From an uncultured Prevotellaceae bacterium (GTDB taxonomy: Bacteria > Bacteroidota > Bacteroidia > Bacteroidales > Bacteroidaceae), in NCBI GenBank assembly GCA_947169245.1, contig CAMVPA010000010.1:1-64000 (forward strand): a DNA stretch of 64,000 nt, in the 5' to 3' direction. The translations under genes were made by a program, and so were the position numbers. Position 1 is the first letter of the stretch; each line of letters opens with the position of its first letter. Below, one piece after another: positions 1 through 8,354 of the stretch. The notes under the pieces are model-generated. The model was not told where the DNA came from and did no database searches. It saw nothing but the letters and a program-made list of their open reading frames with translations.

Positions 1-6
1 CACCGA

Positions 7-106
7 TTGACATTTTGTCACTTGAACCACCTATCGGCATGTAAATTGCTTCTCTATAGGTGAGAACCGAAGCGGAAGCGGAGGCAATCAAGTAACAAAA
101 TGTCAA
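7..106. promoter_or_regulatory. Inverted-repeat pair upstream of hsp20
   Basis: An 18-bp site, TTGACATTTTGTCACTTG (7-24), recurs in inverted orientation at 89-106 with one mismatch. The core of the left copy is itself a palindrome, TGACA-TTT-TGTCA. The right copy ends about 30 bases before the hsp20 start. Two inverted copies of a dyad in front of a heat-shock gene fit a regulator site with possible looping. The regulator is not known from the sequence, and the site does not match the CIRCE element. Confidence 0.4.
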
Positions 107-135
107 ACTTAAAAGTATAATTGGAGGTAATGGTT

Positions 136-561
136 ATGTTGAACGGATTGATGAGAAACAATGGCTGGCTGCCTACAGTATTCGATGATTTCTTTAACAC
201 TGACTTCATGCCTCGCGCTAACAGCACAGCACCAGCAGTCAATGTCAAGGAGAGTGAGAAGGCCTACACGATGGAACTTGCAGCTCCAGGCATTAAGAAA
301 GAATATTGCCGTGTGGCCATCAACGACGAGGGCAACCTCACCATCGCCATTGAGGACAAACAGGAACACAAGCATGAGGACAAGCACCATCACTATCTGC
401 GCCGCGAGTTCAGCTACTCGAACTACGAGCAGAGCTACACGCTGCCAGACGATGTGGTGAAGGATCAGATCTCTGCCAAGGTCGAGGACGGCATCCTGAC
501 CGTCACCATGCCGAAGACCGAGCCGAAGCAGAAGGTCACCAAGGCCATCGAGGTATCATAA
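136..561 (+). CDS. Small heat shock protein, Hsp20/alpha-crystallin family
   Basis: A 141-residue ATP-independent holdase chaperone of the Hsp20 family, expected to bind unfolding cytoplasmic proteins. An N-terminal segment rich in Asn and Phe (GWLPTVFDDFF) is followed by an alpha-crystallin domain from about residue 35 (PAVNVKESEKAYTMELAAPG) to the end, including the typical strand EDGILTVTMPK. The ATG at 136 is chosen because GGAGG lies at 123-127, eight bases upstream. An ATG at 130 is in frame but too close to that site. The gene is monocistronic, preceded by an inverted-repeat pair at 7-106 and followed by a terminator at 609. Family assignment is secure. Confidence 0.93.
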   Translation: MLNGLMRNNGWLPTVFDDFFNTDFMPRANSTAPAVNVKESEKAYTMELAAPGIKKEYCRVAINDEGNLTIAIEDKQEHKHEDKHHHYLRREFSYSNYEQSYTLPDDVVKDQISAKVEDGILTVTMPKTEPKQKVTKAIEVS

Positions 562-608
562 GCCTTTCATGGCTTTGTCTAAAAAGGATTGAAACATCTA
601 AAACAGTT

Positions 609-643
609 GGGAGCAGCATCCATTGCGGTGTTGCTCCCTTTAT
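609..643. terminator. Terminator between hsp20 and dinB
   Basis: A 10-bp stem with one G-U pair (609-618 with 629-638) is followed by TTTATTTATTT. It lies between two convergent genes. The opposite strand also has an A/T-rich flank, so it may serve both. Confidence 0.7.
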
Positions 644-1732
644 TTATTTCTCTGGCCATGGCTCAAATTCCAATTCCAACTCAATCCATTGATTTTCTTC
701 CTGTGGTGTGGCAATCTTTTGATTGGAAACGCCCAATCCTAACAGTCGGATGGGGTGTGTGTGGAACTCCACTTGTTGCATCAACTGCTTGGCCAACGGA
801 AGGATTTCGTCTTTGGTGCGGAGAATATAATCAACAGTGATGCTGCGGGTGATTTGCCGGAAGTCCAGAAACTTCACTTTCAGTGTCAGGGTGCGGCCCT
901 CGAAGTCGTTCTTCTCGATGCGCCTGACCAGTTCGAGCACCGTGTGATACAGGTGAATAGTGACGGCTGCATTCTCGCTGATGTCCGATTCAAAGGTCTG
1001 CTCACAGCTGACACTCTTCCGCTCCCACTCGCTGATGACAGGCCGGTTGTCGATACCTCGTGAGAAATCATAGAACACTTGCCCCATCTTGCCGAACTCC
1101 TGAGTCAGTCGGCTCAGTGACATGTTTCTCAGGTCAAGTCCCGTGAAGATTCCCATTCGGTGCATTTTCTCAGCGGTCTTCTGACCTACACCCCAAATCT
1201 TCTCTATCTTCAGTTGTGCGATGAAGTCCAAAGCCCTGTCAGGGTGAATCACTGTCAGCCCGTCGGGTTTGCGCCAATCGGAGGCAATCTTTGCCAGGAA
1301 CTTGCAGTAGCTCACGCCTGCCGATGCCGTCAGTCCCGTCGTCTCACGGATGCGCTGCTTGATTTCTCGCGCAATATCCACGCCCAACTCAATTCCCTTC
1401 TTATTCTCCGTCACATCAAGAAAGGCTTCGTCGAGGGATATAGGCTCTATCAGGTCGGTATAGTCGTGGAATATCTCATGTAACTGTGCTGAAACCTCCT
1501 TATACTTTTGGAAGTGCGGCTCCACGATGATCAGTTGCGGACACAGACGCTTGGCAACCTGAATGGACTGTGCCGAATGCACGCCAAACCGCCGTGCTTC
1601 GTAGCTGGCTGTCGACACCACACCCCGTTCGGCATCGTGCCCCACCGCTATCGGCTTGCCACGAAGCTCAGGATTGTCGCGCTGCTCTACAGCCGCGAAA
1701 AACTGGTCCATATCCACGTGAATGACTTTCAT
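644..1732 (-). CDS. dinB: DNA polymerase IV (Y family)
   Basis: A 362-residue translesion DNA polymerase, the usual length for DinB. The N-terminus holds the metal-binding motif HVDMDQFFAAVE, and SLDEAFLDVT near residue 105 carries the second acidic pair of the palm. A helix-hairpin-helix region (IWGVGQKTAEKMHRMGIFTG) and the little-finger domain follow. Start at comp(1730-1732) gives the canonical MKVIHVDMDQ. No LexA-like operator was recognised upstream. The stop codon lies in the T-rich tail of the shared terminator. It would bypass DNA lesions during replication. Confidence 0.95.
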   Translation of the reverse strand: MKVIHVDMDQFFAAVEQRDNPELRGKPIAVGHDAERGVVSTASYEARRFGVHSAQSIQVAKRLCPQLIIVEPHFQKYKEVSAQLHEIFHDYTDLIEPISLDEAFLDVTENKKGIELGVDIAREIKQRIRETTGLTASAGVSYCKFLAKIASDWRKPDGLTVIHPDRALDFIAQLKIEKIWGVGQKTAEKMHRMGIFTGLDLRNMSLSRLTQEFGKMGQVFYDFSRGIDNRPVISEWERKSVSCEQTFESDISENAAVTIHLYHTVLELVRRIEKNDFEGRTLTLKVKFLDFRQITRSITVDYILRTKDEILPLAKQLMQQVEFHTHPIRLLGLGVSNQKIATPQEENQWIELELEFEPWPEK

Positions 1733-1869
1733 ACCAATTCGCGTCCAAAGATACGAAGAAAATATGTAAAACGCGATATTTTACATAAAAACGTGGCTTC
1801 AGAATGTTAATAGACAAATTAATTCGTTTCATACGCTTATTAGTTATTGGTTTTACTTCGTTCGCTTCA

Positions 1870-2090
1870 CAGCACGGCAGAAGCGCGGGACTGCTTTTGC
1901 CAGTTCCGAAGTGGAGGTCGTGAGAAAACCTTGATTAAAGAAAATGGAGAACAGCCCCACGCATATATGCGCGGAAGCCGTCGTGCTCTCCTGCCTTAAT
2001 CAGCTCTTGCTTTGAAAACTTCTCACGTTTCCACTTCGCAAGTTTGGAGCATAACGCTTCTTCTGCCGAGCGGGTCCTTCCCGCTCGGTT
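1870..2090 (-). ncRNA. Long rod-shaped structured RNA candidate (6S-like)
   Basis: This gene-free stretch of about 590 bases folds into a long interrupted rod: CGGCAGAAG (1875-1883) with 2060-2068, CGAAGTGGA (1907-1915) with 2030-2038, GTGAGAA (1920-1926) with 2020-2026, TGATTAA (1932-1938) with 1996-2002, GGAGA with TCTCC (1946/1987) and an apical palindrome at 1960-1971. A separate perfect 9-bp hairpin is at 2066-2088. On the minus strand a CTTG-20 bp-TATCTTCG promoter (comp 2092-2123) would start a transcript near 2085, and mismatches in the apical part become G-U pairs on that strand. The lower hairpin instead favours the plus strand. A rod with internal bubbles of about 200 nt resembles 6S RNA, but strand and identity are inferred. 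Confidence 0.42.
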
Positions 2091-2258
2091 GCGAAGATAC
2101 GAAATAAAGTTGAAAGATGCAAGAAAAAGAAGGAAAAATCTCCGAGCGTCGGGGTTGACACCTCGGAGATTAACGGGATTTCGCGAGAACTTGTTAAGAA
2201 CACAGAACAGTGTTTAAGTAAACAGCTCGTCCATGTTGAGCACTTCTATGCTCAGAAA

Positions 2259-2290
2259 TTTGGTAGTTCGGCGGGTTCTTTGTACTTTTG
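2259..2290 (+). promoter_or_regulatory. Promoter of greA
   Basis: TTTG at 2259-2262, a 20-bp spacer, then TACTTTTG at 2283-2290. This matches the Bacteroidetes housekeeping pattern exactly. The predicted start of transcription is near 2297. Confidence 0.7.
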
Positions 2291-2324
2291 CACCGTCAAT
2301 CAGAAAAAGGGAAACGGAAGAGTG

Positions 2325-2789
2325 ATGGAATATATGTCACAGGAAGGCTACGACAAGCTCGTGGCCGAGCTCCAGCACATGGTGAACGTGGAGCTGCCGC
2401 AGGTGAAGGACGCCATAGCCGAGGCGCGCGACAAGGGCGACCTCAGCGAGAACTTCGAGTATCATGCCGCGAAGCGCGAGCAGGGGCGGCTGCTGGGTCG
2501 CATACGTTTCAAGCAGCGTGTGCTGGAGCATGCACGTGTCATCGACAAGTCGCTGCTCGACAGCGGCAGTGTGGTGCTGCTGAGCCGGGTGGAGATGACC
2601 AACCTGGCTAACCTGGCCCGCATGGCCTACACCGTGGTCAGCCCCCACGAGGCCGACCTGCGGGCTGGTAAGATTTCCATCAAGTCGCCCATCGCGCAGG
2701 CACTGATGAACAAGAAGGTGGGCGACGTGGTGGAGGTAAAAGTGCCGGCAGGCACCTTGAAGCTGCGCATTGAGAGCATACAGCTGTAA
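2325..2789 (+). CDS. greA: Transcription elongation factor GreA
   Basis: A 154-residue cleavage factor that rescues backtracked RNA polymerase. The N-terminal coiled coil contains the conserved tip ARDKGDLSENFEYHAAKREQ with the two acidic residues (D, E) that act at the polymerase active site. The C-terminal FKBP-like half ends in SPIAQALMNKKVGDVVEVKVP. The ATG at 2325 (MEYMSQEGYDKL) matches the usual family start; codons upstream belong to the promoter. It is followed after 34 bases by a FAH-family gene that probably shares the transcript. Confidence 0.95.
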   Translation: MEYMSQEGYDKLVAELQHMVNVELPQVKDAIAEARDKGDLSENFEYHAAKREQGRLLGRIRFKQRVLEHARVIDKSLLDSGSVVLLSRVEMTNLANLARMAYTVVSPHEADLRAGKISIKSPIAQALMNKKVGDVVEVKVPAGTLKLRIESIQL

Positions 2790-2823
2790 CACCGCCGTCA
2801 GGCGAGACATAAGAGCAGACGAC

Positions 2824-3510
2824 ATGAAGATATTTGCTATAGGCATGAACTACGCGGCTCACAACAAGGAGCTGCATAGGCTACGGGTAGGCGAACGCTG
2901 TTCGGGAATCGGCACGCTGAAGCGCCCCGACGAGCCCGTCATCTTCACCAAGGCCGACTCGGCGCTGCTGAAGCCCGGACGGCCGTTCTTCGTGCCCGAC
3001 CACCTGGGGCGTATCGACTACGAGGCAGAGGTGGTGGTGCGCATCTGCCGGCTGGGTAAGAACATCCCCGTACGCTTTGCCCACCGCTACTACGACGCGA
3101 TGACCGTGGGCATCGACTTCACGGCACGCGACCTGCAGCGCCGCGCCAGCGAGGCTGGCCGGCCCTGGACCATCTGCAAGGGGTTCGACGGGTCGGCAGC
3201 TATCGGCGAGTGGGTGGAGATTGATCGAGTTACGAGGTGCGAGGTGCGAGGTGCGGAGTGCGAGGTACGAGGTGCGAGGGATATTCACTTCCGGCTCGAC
3301 AAGAACGGCGAGACGGTGCAGCTGGGGTGCACCAGCGACATGCTCTACTCGGTGGACGAGATCATCGCCTACATCTCGCAGTTCTTCACGCTGAAGACGG
3401 GCGACCTGCTCTATACTGGCACGCCGGCCGGCGTGGGGCCCGTCAGCATCGGCGACCACCTGGAAGGGTGGCTCGAAGACCAGAAGGTGCTCGACTTAAA
3501 CTGCCGCTGA
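2824..3510 (+). CDS. Fumarylacetoacetate hydrolase (FAH) family protein
   Basis: A 228-residue member of the FAH superfamily, whose enzymes hydrolyse or decarboxylate acylpyruvates and related 2-oxo acids with a bound divalent metal. Typical motifs are KADSALL, DYEAEVVVRI (metal-binding E-x-E) and YTGTPAGVGPVSIGD near the C-terminus. The ATG at 2824 is used because it gives the family start MKIFAIGMNYAAH. A heptanucleotide repeat tract at 3231-3279 adds an Arg/Glu-rich segment between EIDRV and DIHFRLDKNGE without breaking the frame. The exact substrate cannot be told from sequence. Confidence 0.88.
   Translation: MKIFAIGMNYAAHNKELHRLRVGERCSGIGTLKRPDEPVIFTKADSALLKPGRPFFVPDHLGRIDYEAEVVVRICRLGKNIPVRFAHRYYDAMTVGIDFTARDLQRRASEAGRPWTICKGFDGSAAIGEWVEIDRVTRCEVRGAECEVRGARDIHFRLDKNGETVQLGCTSDMLYSVDEIIAYISQFFTLKTGDLLYTGTPAGVGPVSIGDHLEGWLEDQKVLDLNCR
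3231..3279 (+). repeat. In-frame heptanucleotide tandem repeat (GAGGTGC type)
   Basis: Seven degenerate units of period 7 (GAGGTGC, GAGGTAC, GGAGTGC). The tract lies inside the FAH gene and is read as an alternating Cys-Glu-Val-Arg-Gly pattern. The same unit forms the tract at 16154-16228. Confidence 0.85.
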
Positions 3511-3547
3511 GACAATAAAGGACGCACTGCGCGCGTTATATAGAAGT

Positions 3548-6500
3548 ATGGAACGAGTCCTAAGACTCCTGATAGTCATCGCCGCCATGACCCTGAGCAT
3601 GGGCATAGAGGCGCAATGCTTCTTCGACCTGACGGCCGAGGAGGTGAGGATAGACTCGCTACTGCCTGTGTTCAACTACGAGCAGGAGTTAGGACCGCAC
3701 TATGCTGACTCTGTCTATACGGTCAGCATTGAATACCCGGAATTTATTGACATGACGCCTACCGACGTCGCCCGCTACCAGCGGCTGACGTCAGAGCCGC
3801 TGCCCGAGCTGCCTGTCATCCGTCAGTATGTGGGCGTCGCCCGCAAGCAGGGCACACTCTACGTCAGCTTTGTGCCCTTGGTGTTCCGCGAGGGACGCTA
3901 CCGGAAGCTCGTCAGCTTCAAGCTGAAGACCCACCCCCAGCCCCTCCCGAGCGGGAGGGGAGAAAAGGAGGCCTTCAGTACTGCGGGCAAGAGCGCCCCT
4001 CCCGCTCGGGAGGGGGCGGGGGTGGGTCTCCATTCCGTACTTGCTACCGGCACGTGGGCAAAGATACGCGTGCCGTCGACGGGTGTCTATCAGCTGACGG
4101 ACGCGCTCATCCGTAAGGCTGGCTTCACAGACCTCTCGAAGGTGAAGGTCTACGGCTACGGCGGAGCCCTGCAGCCCGAGAGACTGGAAGCCTACTATCT
4201 GGACGAGACCGACGACCTGCAGGAGGTGCCGACGTGCACAGTGGGCGGACGGCGCCTGTTCCACGCCGTCGGACCAGTGAGCTGGAGCAGCAACACGGCT
4301 ACTGCGCGCACACGCAATCCTTATAGTGACTACGGCTACTACTTCCTGACCGAGGACGACACCGAGCCGCAGACCGTCGACGCGGAGACGTTTACCGGCT
4401 CGTTCTACCCGTCGGCCGACGACTATCACACCCTCTACGAGGTCGACGACTACGCCTGGTATCACGGTGGCCGTAACCTGTTCGACAGCCGCCTCTTCGG
4501 CAGCGGCGTCAGCCGTTCCTACACGCTGGCCGCCACGTCGGCCTCGGCACGGCTGACCGTGGTGATGAGCTACGACGCAGCATGGCAGGCCACCATCGCG
4601 GTGAACGGCCAGCAGGTGGGCACCATGACGGTGAACAACTCCGTCTCGTCGTCGCTGCCCGAGGGTCGCGACAGCTACAGCAAGGGTGCCACGAAGACGT
4701 GGTACTTCGACGTGGACAACCTCCAGGCCAGCAACGAGATTACCATCACGCAGACGTCGGGCGGCGACATGCGCCTCGACTATCTGTCGTTCTGCTTCAG
4801 CGAGCCTGCGCCGCTGCCCGACCTGGCCACCGCCACGTTCGAGACGCCGGAGTATGTCTATAACATCACCAATCAGAATCACCATGCCGACGACTTCGCC
4901 GACATGATTATCATCATCCCGACGTCGCAGAAGCTGCTGGCGCAGGCCGAGCGGCTGAAACAGCTCCACGAGGAGCGCGACGGGCTGAGGGTGCGCATCG
5001 TGCCTGCCGACGAGCTCTACAACGAGTTCTCCAGCGGAACACCCGACGCCAACGCCTACCGCCGCTACCTGAAGATGCTCTACGACCGCGCCGAGACCGA
5101 TGCCGACATGCCCCGCTACTTGCTGCTCTTCGGCGACGGGGCCTGGGACAACCGCATGCTGTCGAGTGCCTGGCGCGGCTGCCAGCCCGACGACTTCCTC
5201 CTGTGCTTCGAGAGTGAGAACTCGTTCAGCGAGACCGAATGTTACGTCACCGACGACTTCTTCTGCATGCTCGACGAGGACGAGGGCGCTAGCCTGACGG
5301 CCTCCGACAAGGGCGACGTGGCAGTAGGCCGTCTGCCGGCGCGGACGGAGGAAGAGGCCAAGACGCTGGTCGACAAGATTATCAGCTATGCCGCCAATGA
5401 GAAGGCAGGCCCCTGGCAGAACACCATCTGCTTCATGGGCGACGACGGCGACTACAACCGCCACATGGGCGACGCCGAGGCCGTGGCGTCGATGGTGCAG
5501 AAGAAGTGGCCCGACTACCAGCTGAAGCGCATCTACTGGGATGCCTACCAGCGCTATTCGTCGTCGACGGGCTTCAGCTACCCCGACGTGACGAACCTGA
5601 TACGCCAGCAGATGCAGAGCGGTGCGCTCATCATGAACTACACCGGTCACGGTGCGCCCTACACCATGTCGCACGAGCTGGTCATCAACCGTTCCGACTT
5701 CGAACTGTCGTCGGGTCTTCGCCTGCCGCTGTGGCTGACGGCGTCGTGCGACATCATGCCCTTCGACGGACAGGAAGAGAACATCGGCGAGACGGCACTG
5801 CTGAACCGCACGGGCGGAGCCATCGCCTTCTATGGTACGACGCGCACCGTCTATGCACACTATAACCGCTACATGAACCTGGCGTTCACGGAGTTCGTGC
5901 TGGGTGCCGACGACAACGGCCGACGCTACACCATCGGCGAGGCCGCCCGTCTGTCCAAGAACAAACTGATGACAGCCCGCAACGGCATCGGCAACGACTA
6001 TACGACCAACAAACTGCAGTACACCCTGCTGGGCGACCCCGCATTGCAGCTGTCGACGCCGACGGCCGACATCGTCATCGACAGTATCAACGGCATGGAT
6101 ACGACCGAAGGCGTAGCCGAGCTGAAAGCAGGCAAGACGGTGACCGTCAAAGGTCACGTGGCCGACAATCCCGCCTTCGCCGGCGTGGTGACGCTGACGG
6201 TGCAGGACGTAGAACAGCTGGTGACCTGCCGCATGAACAGTGCCGAGAAGATCGACACGGCCTTTAAGTTCCGCGAACGACTGAACACCCTCTACAGCGG
6301 CAGCGACAGCGTACGCGGCGGACAGTTCGCCATGACCTTCGCCCTGCCCAAGGACATCAGCTACACCGACGGCACGGGCATGCTGAAAGCCTACGCCATC
6401 AGAAACGACAAGACCGTCGCGGCTAACGGACGCTGCGAGGCCTTCACCATGACGGGCGACGCCCAGGCCACCGACGACGGTATCGGACCTAACATCTGGT

Positions 6501-7141
6501 GCTACCTGAACAGTTCGCAGTTCACCAACGGTGGCAGCGTCAACACCACTCCCTACTTCTACGCTGAGCTGTCGGACAAGGACGGCATCAACGCCTCGGG
6601 CAGTGGTATCGGCCACGACATTGAACTGGTCATCGACGGCAGCATGTCGATGACTTACAACCTGAACAGTTATTTCCAGTATGACTTCGGCGACTACCGC
6701 AGCGGCAGCGTCGGTTTCAGCATACCTGCACTGGACTACGGCGAGCACCGTCTGCTGCTGCGTGCCTGGGACGTGCTGAACAACTCGTCGACGGCAGAGC
6801 TGACGTTCAACGTCGTCAAGGGACTGGAGCCCAAGTGCCTCAGCGTGACGGCCACAAAGAATCCTGCCACCACGTCGACGACCTTTGTCATCACCCACGA
6901 CCGCATGGGTTCGCAGATGGATATAGAGCTGGACATCTATGACACCTCAGGCCGCCTGCTGTGGAAACATACGGAGAGCGGCGTGTCCACCGACAACACC
7001 TATACCGTCGACTGGGATCTCTGCACCGACGGTGGCCGACGCCTGCTGACGGGTGTCTATCTGTACCGCGTAGCCGTCAGCTGCGACGGCAGCCAGCAAG
7101 CCTCGAAGGCGAAGAAACTGATAATCCTAAGCAATAAATAA
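3548..7141 (+). CDS. porU: Type IX secretion sortase PorU (C25 gingipain-like)
   Basis: A 1197-residue secreted cysteine protease of family C25. PorU removes the C-terminal sorting domain of type IX cargo at the outer membrane and attaches the cargo to the surface. An N-terminal hydrophobic signal (MERVLRLLIVIAAMTLSMG) leads to a beta-rich region and the C25 domain, with catalytic His701 in NYTGHGAPYT and Cys734 in LTASCDIMPFDG. The C-terminus (ISGRLLW-like, GVYLYRVAVS) resembles an Ig/sorting fold. Two inverted palindromic elements (3927-4029) insert about 34 residues, rich in Pro, Gly and Arg, near residues 127-161. It lies 58 bases upstream of porV, the usual pairing. Confidence 0.93.
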   Translation: MERVLRLLIVIAAMTLSMGIEAQCFFDLTAEEVRIDSLLPVFNYEQELGPHYADSVYTVSIEYPEFIDMTPTDVARYQRLTSEPLPELPVIRQYVGVARKQGTLYVSFVPLVFREGRYRKLVSFKLKTHPQPLPSGRGEKEAFSTAGKSAPPAREGAGVGLHSVLATGTWAKIRVPSTGVYQLTDALIRKAGFTDLSKVKVYGYGGALQPERLEAYYLDETDDLQEVPTCTVGGRRLFHAVGPVSWSSNTATARTRNPYSDYGYYFLTEDDTEPQTVDAETFTGSFYPSADDYHTLYEVDDYAWYHGGRNLFDSRLFGSGVSRSYTLAATSASARLTVVMSYDAAWQATIAVNGQQVGTMTVNNSVSSSLPEGRDSYSKGATKTWYFDVDNLQASNEITITQTSGGDMRLDYLSFCFSEPAPLPDLATATFETPEYVYNITNQNHHADDFADMIIIIPTSQKLLAQAERLKQLHEERDGLRVRIVPADELYNEFSSGTPDANAYRRYLKMLYDRAETDADMPRYLLLFGDGAWDNRMLSSAWRGCQPDDFLLCFESENSFSETECYVTDDFFCMLDEDEGASLTASDKGDVAVGRLPARTEEEAKTLVDKIISYAANEKAGPWQNTICFMGDDGDYNRHMGDAEAVASMVQKKWPDYQLKRIYWDAYQRYSSSTGFSYPDVTNLIRQQMQSGALIMNYTGHGAPYTMSHELVINRSDFELSSGLRLPLWLTASCDIMPFDGQEENIGETALLNRTGGAIAFYGTTRTVYAHYNRYMNLAFTEFVLGADDNGRRYTIGEAARLSKNKLMTARNGIGNDYTTNKLQYTLLGDPALQLSTPTADIVIDSINGMDTTEGVAELKAGKTVTVKGHVADNPAFAGVVTLTVQDVEQLVTCRMNSAEKIDTAFKFRERLNTLYSGSDSVRGGQFAMTFALPKDISYTDGTGMLKAYAIRNDKTVAANGRCEAFTMTGDAQATDDGIGPNIWCYLNSSQFTNGGSVNTTPYFYAELSDKDGINASGSGIGHDIELVIDGSMSMTYNLNSYFQYDFGDYRSGSVGFSIPALDYGEHRLLLRAWDVLNNSSTAELTFNVVKGLEPKCLSVTATKNPATTSTTFVITHDRMGSQMDIELDIYDTSGRLLWKHTESGVSTDNTYTVDWDLCTDGGRRLLTGVYLYRVAVSCDGSQQASKAKKLIILSNK
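3927..4029. repeat. Inverted pair of palindromic elements inside porU
   Basis: Left copy 3927-3962 begins AGACCCACCCCC and contains the hairpin CCCCTCCCGAGCGGGAGGGG (3941-3960). Right copy 3995-4029 is its near-exact reverse complement and ends GGGGGTGGGTCT. They enclose 32 bases. Neither orientation contains a stop in any frame, and the PorU frame is kept. Confidence 0.9.
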
Positions 7142-7152
7142 AGACGAGACAG

Positions 7153-7186
7153 CGTTATTACGTTACGACGTTATACCGTTATCACG
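7153..7186 (+). repeat. Octanucleotide tandem repeat before porV
   Basis: Four degenerate units of period 8 (CGTTATTA, CGTTACGA, CGTTATAC, CGTTATCA) fill most of the porU-porV gap and end just before the porV ribosome binding region. Confidence 0.75.
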
Positions 7187-7199
7187 AAAAAGAAGAAAG

Positions 7200-8354
7200 A
7201 TGAAGAAACTGCTTTTAGCCGTTGGCTGTTGGCTGTTGGCTGCCAGCCATATCAGTGCCGATGAGAAGAATACGATGTTCAACCCCGTTGAGCACGCTGT
7301 CATCTCGGAGACCATCGCCCCCGATGCCCGCGGTGCCGGCATGGGCGACATTGGTGTCGCCACCGACCCCGACGTCAACTCGCAGCACTGGAACCCCGCC
7401 AAGTACCCCTTCTGCATCAGCCGTGCAGGCGTGGCACTGAACTACACCCCGTGGCTGCGCCAGCTGGTCAACGACATCGACCTGGCCTACGTTGCCGGCT
7501 ACTACCGCATCGGCGACTACTCGGCCATCTCAGGCTCACTGCGCTACTTCTCGCTCGGCGAGGTCTTTACCGACGACGGCAGCGACATGACCGTGCGTCC
7601 CTACGAGATGTCGCTCGACGCAGCCTACTCGCTCATGCTCAGCGAGAACTTCTCGCTGGCTGCCGCCATCCGCTGGATTTACAGCGACCTGCGCTACGAC
7701 TACTCCGAGGACTCCAAGCCCGCCTCGGCCTTCGCTGCCGACCTCAGCATGTACTATAACAACTATGTGATGCTGGGCAGTCGCGAGTGCCAGCTCGGAC
7801 TCGGTGCCAACATCCGTAACATCGGCTCGAAAATCAGCTACTACGGCGACGAGGAGAGCCAGTTCCTGCCGGCCAACCTGCGCCTCGGTGCCTCGCTGAT
7901 GATTCCCGTCGACGAGTACAACCGCTTCTCCATCTCGGCCGACGCCAACAAGCTGCTCGTGCCCACCGTGCCCAAGCAGATGGAGGGCGAGTCGAACAGC
8001 GACTATCAGGACCGCGTGCGTCGTGAGTACAGCGACGTGGGTAGCATCAAGGGTATGTTCCAGAGCTTCAGCGACGCCCCCGACGGCTTCAAGGAGGAGC
8101 TCGACGAGATTCAGTGGAGTGTGGGCGCCGAGTACATCTACAACGACAAGTTCTCGCTGCGTGCCGGCTACCACCACCAGGCCGAGTCGAAGGGCAACCT
8201 GAAGTACTTCACCCTCGGCGGCGGCTTCCGCATGAACGTCTTCTCACTCGATGTCGGCTATGTCATCTCCACCGCCAAGTCGAACCCCCTTGACCAGACC
8301 CTCCGCTTCACCCTCGCCTTCGACATGGATGGTCTGAAGGACCTGTTCAAGTAA
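7200..8354 (+). CDS. porV: Type IX secretion outer-membrane protein PorV (LptO)
   Basis: A 384-residue outer-membrane beta-barrel of the FadL-like PorV/LptO family. PorV shuttles type IX cargo from the translocon to the PorU sortase. A signal peptide (MKKLLLAVGCWLLAASHISA) precedes the conserved region VISETIAPDARGAGMGDIGV, followed by alternating strands ending VGYVISTAKSNPLDQTLRFTL (shown in part). Within the signal peptide three exact GTTGGCT heptads are present at 7221-7241. It follows porU closely and likely shares its transcript. A palindromic element begins at the base after its stop codon. Confidence 0.93.
   Translation: MKKLLLAVGCWLLAASHISADEKNTMFNPVEHAVISETIAPDARGAGMGDIGVATDPDVNSQHWNPAKYPFCISRAGVALNYTPWLRQLVNDIDLAYVAGYYRIGDYSAISGSLRYFSLGEVFTDDGSDMTVRPYEMSLDAAYSLMLSENFSLAAAIRWIYSDLRYDYSEDSKPASAFAADLSMYYNNYVMLGSRECQLGLGANIRNIGSKISYYGDEESQFLPANLRLGASLMIPVDEYNRFSISADANKLLVPTVPKQMEGESNSDYQDRVRREYSDVGSIKGMFQSFSDAPDGFKEELDEIQWSVGAEYIYNDKFSLRAGYHHQAESKGNLKYFTLGGGFRMNVFSLDVGYVISTAKSNPLDQTLRFTLAFDMDGLKDLFK
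7221..7241 (+). repeat. Heptad repeat in the porV signal peptide
   Basis: Three exact tandem copies of GTTGGCT, followed by the partly complementary GCCAGCC. They encode the hydrophobic core of the signal peptide. Confidence 0.8.

Noticed and set aside
1868..2123. tmRNA, RNase P RNA or SRP RNA in the dinB-greA gap.
   Set aside because: No tRNA-like ends, tag reading frame ending in ALAA, or RNase P signature was seen, and the length does not suit RNase P. A 6S-like rod fits better.
3791..6898. A 1035-codon open frame on the strand opposite porU.
   Set aside because: It mirrors the third-position GC bias of porU, shows no family motif and low-complexity His/Val/Arg composition, and has no promoter or ribosome site.
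7163..7417. A minus-strand small gene across the porU-porV gap.
   Set aside because: It is antisense to the porV signal peptide and an octamer repeat, without promoter or ribosome site.
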